NCBI GenBank assembly: GCA_017402845.1
Contig: JAFPLH010000030.1
Location: forward strand, 1-35,126
DNA: 35,126 bases
Origin: Clostridia bacterium
GTDB lineage: Bacteria > Bacillota > Clostridia > Oscillospirales > Acutalibacteraceae
Direction: 5' to 3'
The translations under genes and the position numbers were made by a program. Every line of letters starts with the position of its first letter. Positions within the stretch are counted from its first letter, which is position 1. The notes under the pieces were generated by a model that worked only from the letters and a program-made list of their open reading frames with translations, was not told the DNA's origin and did not search any database. Below, piece after piece: positions 33,384-35,126 of this stretch.

Positions 33384-33845
33384 ATGAATAAAAGAAAAAA
33401 AGAAGCAGCGAATATGTTTTTTTCGGCATTTTTGGTACTTGCATACGCAGTATGCAGTCATTTTATAATGCAGCTTGCGTCAAAGTCAGCGAGCGCAGAG
33501 GTATTCAGCGGTATTTCGATATTGCTTGTAGTAGTATTCGGCGCATTGCTGTTTTACGCAACAAGAGTCGGCAACGGAAAGCAGGTAGTAAGATTCAGTC
33601 CGTCGGTACTGATATTAATGGTACTTCCGTCAATATATGCTATCAGCGCATATTATGCAGTAGGACTTCCGCTTCACGAGCAAATGCTGCGCAATGATAT
33701 AATGATTGATATGGCAGCGGTAACATTGGGATACGGCATACCATATACATTTTTAAGCGGATTTGAAACGGTAGCAGCAGAAGATGTATATTTTCCTGAG
33801 CATTTTGAAGATGACAAAAAAGACGAGAATGACGAGGACGAATAA
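33384..33845 (+). CDS. Small membrane protein, function unknown
   Basis: 153 aa with four predicted membrane helices (about residues 8-30, 42-59, 72-91 and 104-128) and a very acidic C-terminal tail (EHFEDDKKDENDEDE). No domain recognised. ATG 33384 has GGGGTG seven bases upstream and is preferred to an in-frame TTG at 33354. It precedes the Mrp gene by 52 bases, with short AT repeats (TAATACATA) between. A joint transcript is likely. Confidence 0.75.
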   Translation: MNKRKKEAANMFFSAFLVLAYAVCSHFIMQLASKSASAEVFSGISILLVVVFGALLFYATRVGNGKQVVRFSPSVLILMVLPSIYAISAYYAVGLPLHEQMLRNDIMIDMAAVTLGYGIPYTFLSGFETVAAEDVYFPEHFEDDKKDENDEDE

Positions 33846-33897
33846 TACATATAATACATATAATACATACAATATAATATAGAGGAGTATCGGGATT

Positions 33898-34707
33898 ATG
33901 GGTTGTACACACGATTGCAGCACTTGTTCAAGCGATTGCAGCGCCAAAAATGCAGAGAGCTTAAAGGCGCAGCTTAACAAGCAAAGCAATGTAAAAAAGG
34001 TAATAGGAATTGTCAGCGGCAAGGGCGGAGTAGGCAAAAGCACAGTAACTTCAATGCTTGCCGTAGCAAAGACAAGAGAGGGCTTTAAAACGGGCGTACT
34101 TGACGCAGATATAACAGGACCGTCTATACCTAAAGCATTTGGAATAAAAGAAAGAGCATTGGGCAGCGAAGAAGGAATATTTCCGGCAGAAACAGAGTCG
34201 GGAATAAAGATAATGTCAGTAAATCTGCTTTTAGAGCGAGAAACAGATCCTGTTGTATGGAGAGGGCCTGTAATATCGGGAATGGTAAAGCAGTTCTGGT
34301 CAGACGTAGTATGGGGCGATATAGACTATATGTTTGTAGATATGCCGCCGGGAACAGGCGACGTTGCACTTACGGTATTTCAGTCGCTACCGCTTGACGG
34401 TATAATCATAGTAGCGTCACCGCAGGAGCTTGTATCAATGATAGTAGAAAAGGCGCTTAATATGGCAAATATGATGGATATACCGATAATAGGTATAATT
34501 GAGAATATGAGTTACTTTAAGTGTCCCGAATGTGGCAAGGAGCATAAAATATTCGGAGAAAGCCACGTAGACGACGTAGCCGAAAGATTTGGATTAAAGG
34601 TACTCGCTAAGCTGCCGATGGATCCCGACTTCTCTAAGTGCGAGGATAACGGCAAGGTTGAAATGTACGTAAGCGCCGAGATAGACTCAGCAGCAAAGCA
34701 GCTATAA
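33898..34707 (+). CDS. Mrp/Nbp35 (ApbC) family iron-sulfur carrier ATPase
   Basis: 269-aa P-loop ATPase of the Mrp/Nbp35 group, scaffolds or carriers for iron-sulfur clusters. Deviant Walker A GKGGVGKST (near residue 42), VLDADITGPSIPKAFG, VVWRGP, FVDMPPGTGDVALT and the C-terminal cluster motif CPECG preceded by NMSYFKC. The N-terminus carries a cysteine group (C3, C7, C10, C14), which recalls the extra N-terminal cluster of eukaryotic Nbp35 but with closer spacing. Bacterial Mrp proteins usually start with a DUF59 domain, absent here. GAGGAG lies before the ATG. Confidence 0.93.
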   Translation: MGCTHDCSTCSSDCSAKNAESLKAQLNKQSNVKKVIGIVSGKGGVGKSTVTSMLAVAKTREGFKTGVLDADITGPSIPKAFGIKERALGSEEGIFPAETESGIKIMSVNLLLERETDPVVWRGPVISGMVKQFWSDVVWGDIDYMFVDMPPGTGDVALTVFQSLPLDGIIIVASPQELVSMIVEKALNMANMMDIPIIGIIENMSYFKCPECGKEHKIFGESHVDDVAERFGLKVLAKLPMDPDFSKCEDNGKVEMYVSAEIDSAAKQL

Positions 34708-34770
34708 ATTAATCAGCGGTTACACAATAAGACCGAAATTTTACAAACGATAGATCTAAGATGAAGCAAC

Positions 34771-34792
34771 CGCCTCTCCGAAAGGAGAGGCG
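34771..34792. terminator. Strong hairpin after the Mrp gene
   Basis: CGCCTCTCC-GAAA-GGAGAGGCG, a perfect nine-base GC-rich stem with a GAAA tetraloop. It is followed by CTGAAGCTTT rather than a clean T run, so it may end or stabilise the mRNA. Confidence 0.55.
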
Positions 34793-34911
34793 CTGAAGCT
34801 TTAAATAAATGAATAAATCGCATATTGCACACTGAGTATTAAACAATGTTGAGTAAAACTGTATATAAATAATGATTGTTGAGTAAGAAGGAAAATAATT
34901 TTAAAAAAGCA

Positions 34912-34940
34912 TTGACAATTGAGCTTATCAATGTTATAAT
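34912..34940 (+). promoter_or_regulatory. Perfect consensus promoter of the tRNA gene
   Basis: TTGACA, a 17-base spacer and TATAAT, all matching consensus, with the -10 box ending 34 bases before the tRNA. Confidence 0.92.
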
Positions 34941-34974
34941 AAACAAGTCGCAAGGACATAATAATAAAAGATAT

Positions 34975-35051
<77 letters not shown>

Positions 35052-35073
35052 CGGCGAGTCGCCGCCGACAGCT

Positions 35074-35116
35074 AAAAACGGCTTGAACAGTAGGTTCGAG
35101 CCGTTTTTCTTTTTGG
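35074..35116 (+). terminator. Rho-independent terminator of the tRNA gene
   Basis: AAAAACGGCTTGAAC and GTTCGAGCCGTTTTT form a long stem around AGTAG, followed by CTTTTT. Confidence 0.92.
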
Positions 35117-35126
35117 CGTGTGATCG

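Overview
The window is a chromosomal segment of a low-GC, spore-forming gut Firmicute of the Oscillospiraceae/Ruminococcus type. The best guess is something close to [Eubacterium] siraeum. The reasons are a large secreted protein with four cohesin-like domains and a C-terminal dockerin, a serpin remnant (serpins are known from E. siraeum), sporulation and germination genes (gerW and a SpoIIQ-like M23 protein), and Gram-positive gene orders (scpAB, phoH-ybeY-era-yqzL-recO, CIRCE-hrcA-grpE-dnaK-dnaJ-prmA). The species is an inference.

Layout. (1) 1-6650, plus strand: site-2 protease, scpA, scpB, DUF2953 protein, gerW, a frameshifted DUF3592-like gene, a dacF-type carboxypeptidase, a non-coding block (structured repeat copy A and a MITE), and an rluB-type pseudouridine synthase. 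A bidirectional terminator at 6608-6646 separates this from (2). (2) 6648-16575, minus strand. From its promoter end this reads SpoIIQ-like M23 protein; phoH-ybeY; a complete 170-bp MITE with target-site duplication; a degraded serpin that still has a good promoter; then era, yqzL-like, recO, mutS2, a YpmS-like protein and a PLP decarboxylase. (3) 16891-20511, plus strand: MinD-like ATPase, mgsA, hisS, folD. (4) 20585-24869: the cohesin/dockerin protein with its own promoter and terminator, then a DUF4830-like protein. (5) 24870-33033: the heat-shock region. A strong promoter and a CIRCE operator drive hrcA-grpE-dnaK. A two-repeat DUF3592-like membrane protein sits between dnaK and dnaJ, and a putative lipoprotein between dnaJ and prmA. 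(6) 33034-35126: structured repeat copy C, a small membrane protein, an Mrp/Nbp35 ATPase with an unusual N-terminal cysteine cluster, and an initiator tRNA with a perfect consensus promoter.

Most genes are housekeeping: chromosome segregation, cell wall, ribosome maturation, DNA repair, chaperones. The accessory content is the cohesin/dockerin protein, the serpin remnant and three kinds of non-coding repeat. The most notable is a ~200-bp multi-hairpin element present in three same-orientation copies, each 40-70 nt downstream of a stop codon. One of its hairpins keeps its pairing while its sequence changes between copies. The second kind is a ~170-bp MITE family: two full copies and two possible remnant ends. 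The third is a set of local dyads near dnaJ and prmA. I see no transposase, phage gene, CRISPR array or rRNA. Three apparent single-base losses in homopolymer runs (one in the DUF3592-like gene, two in the serpin) could be real decay or sequencing error.
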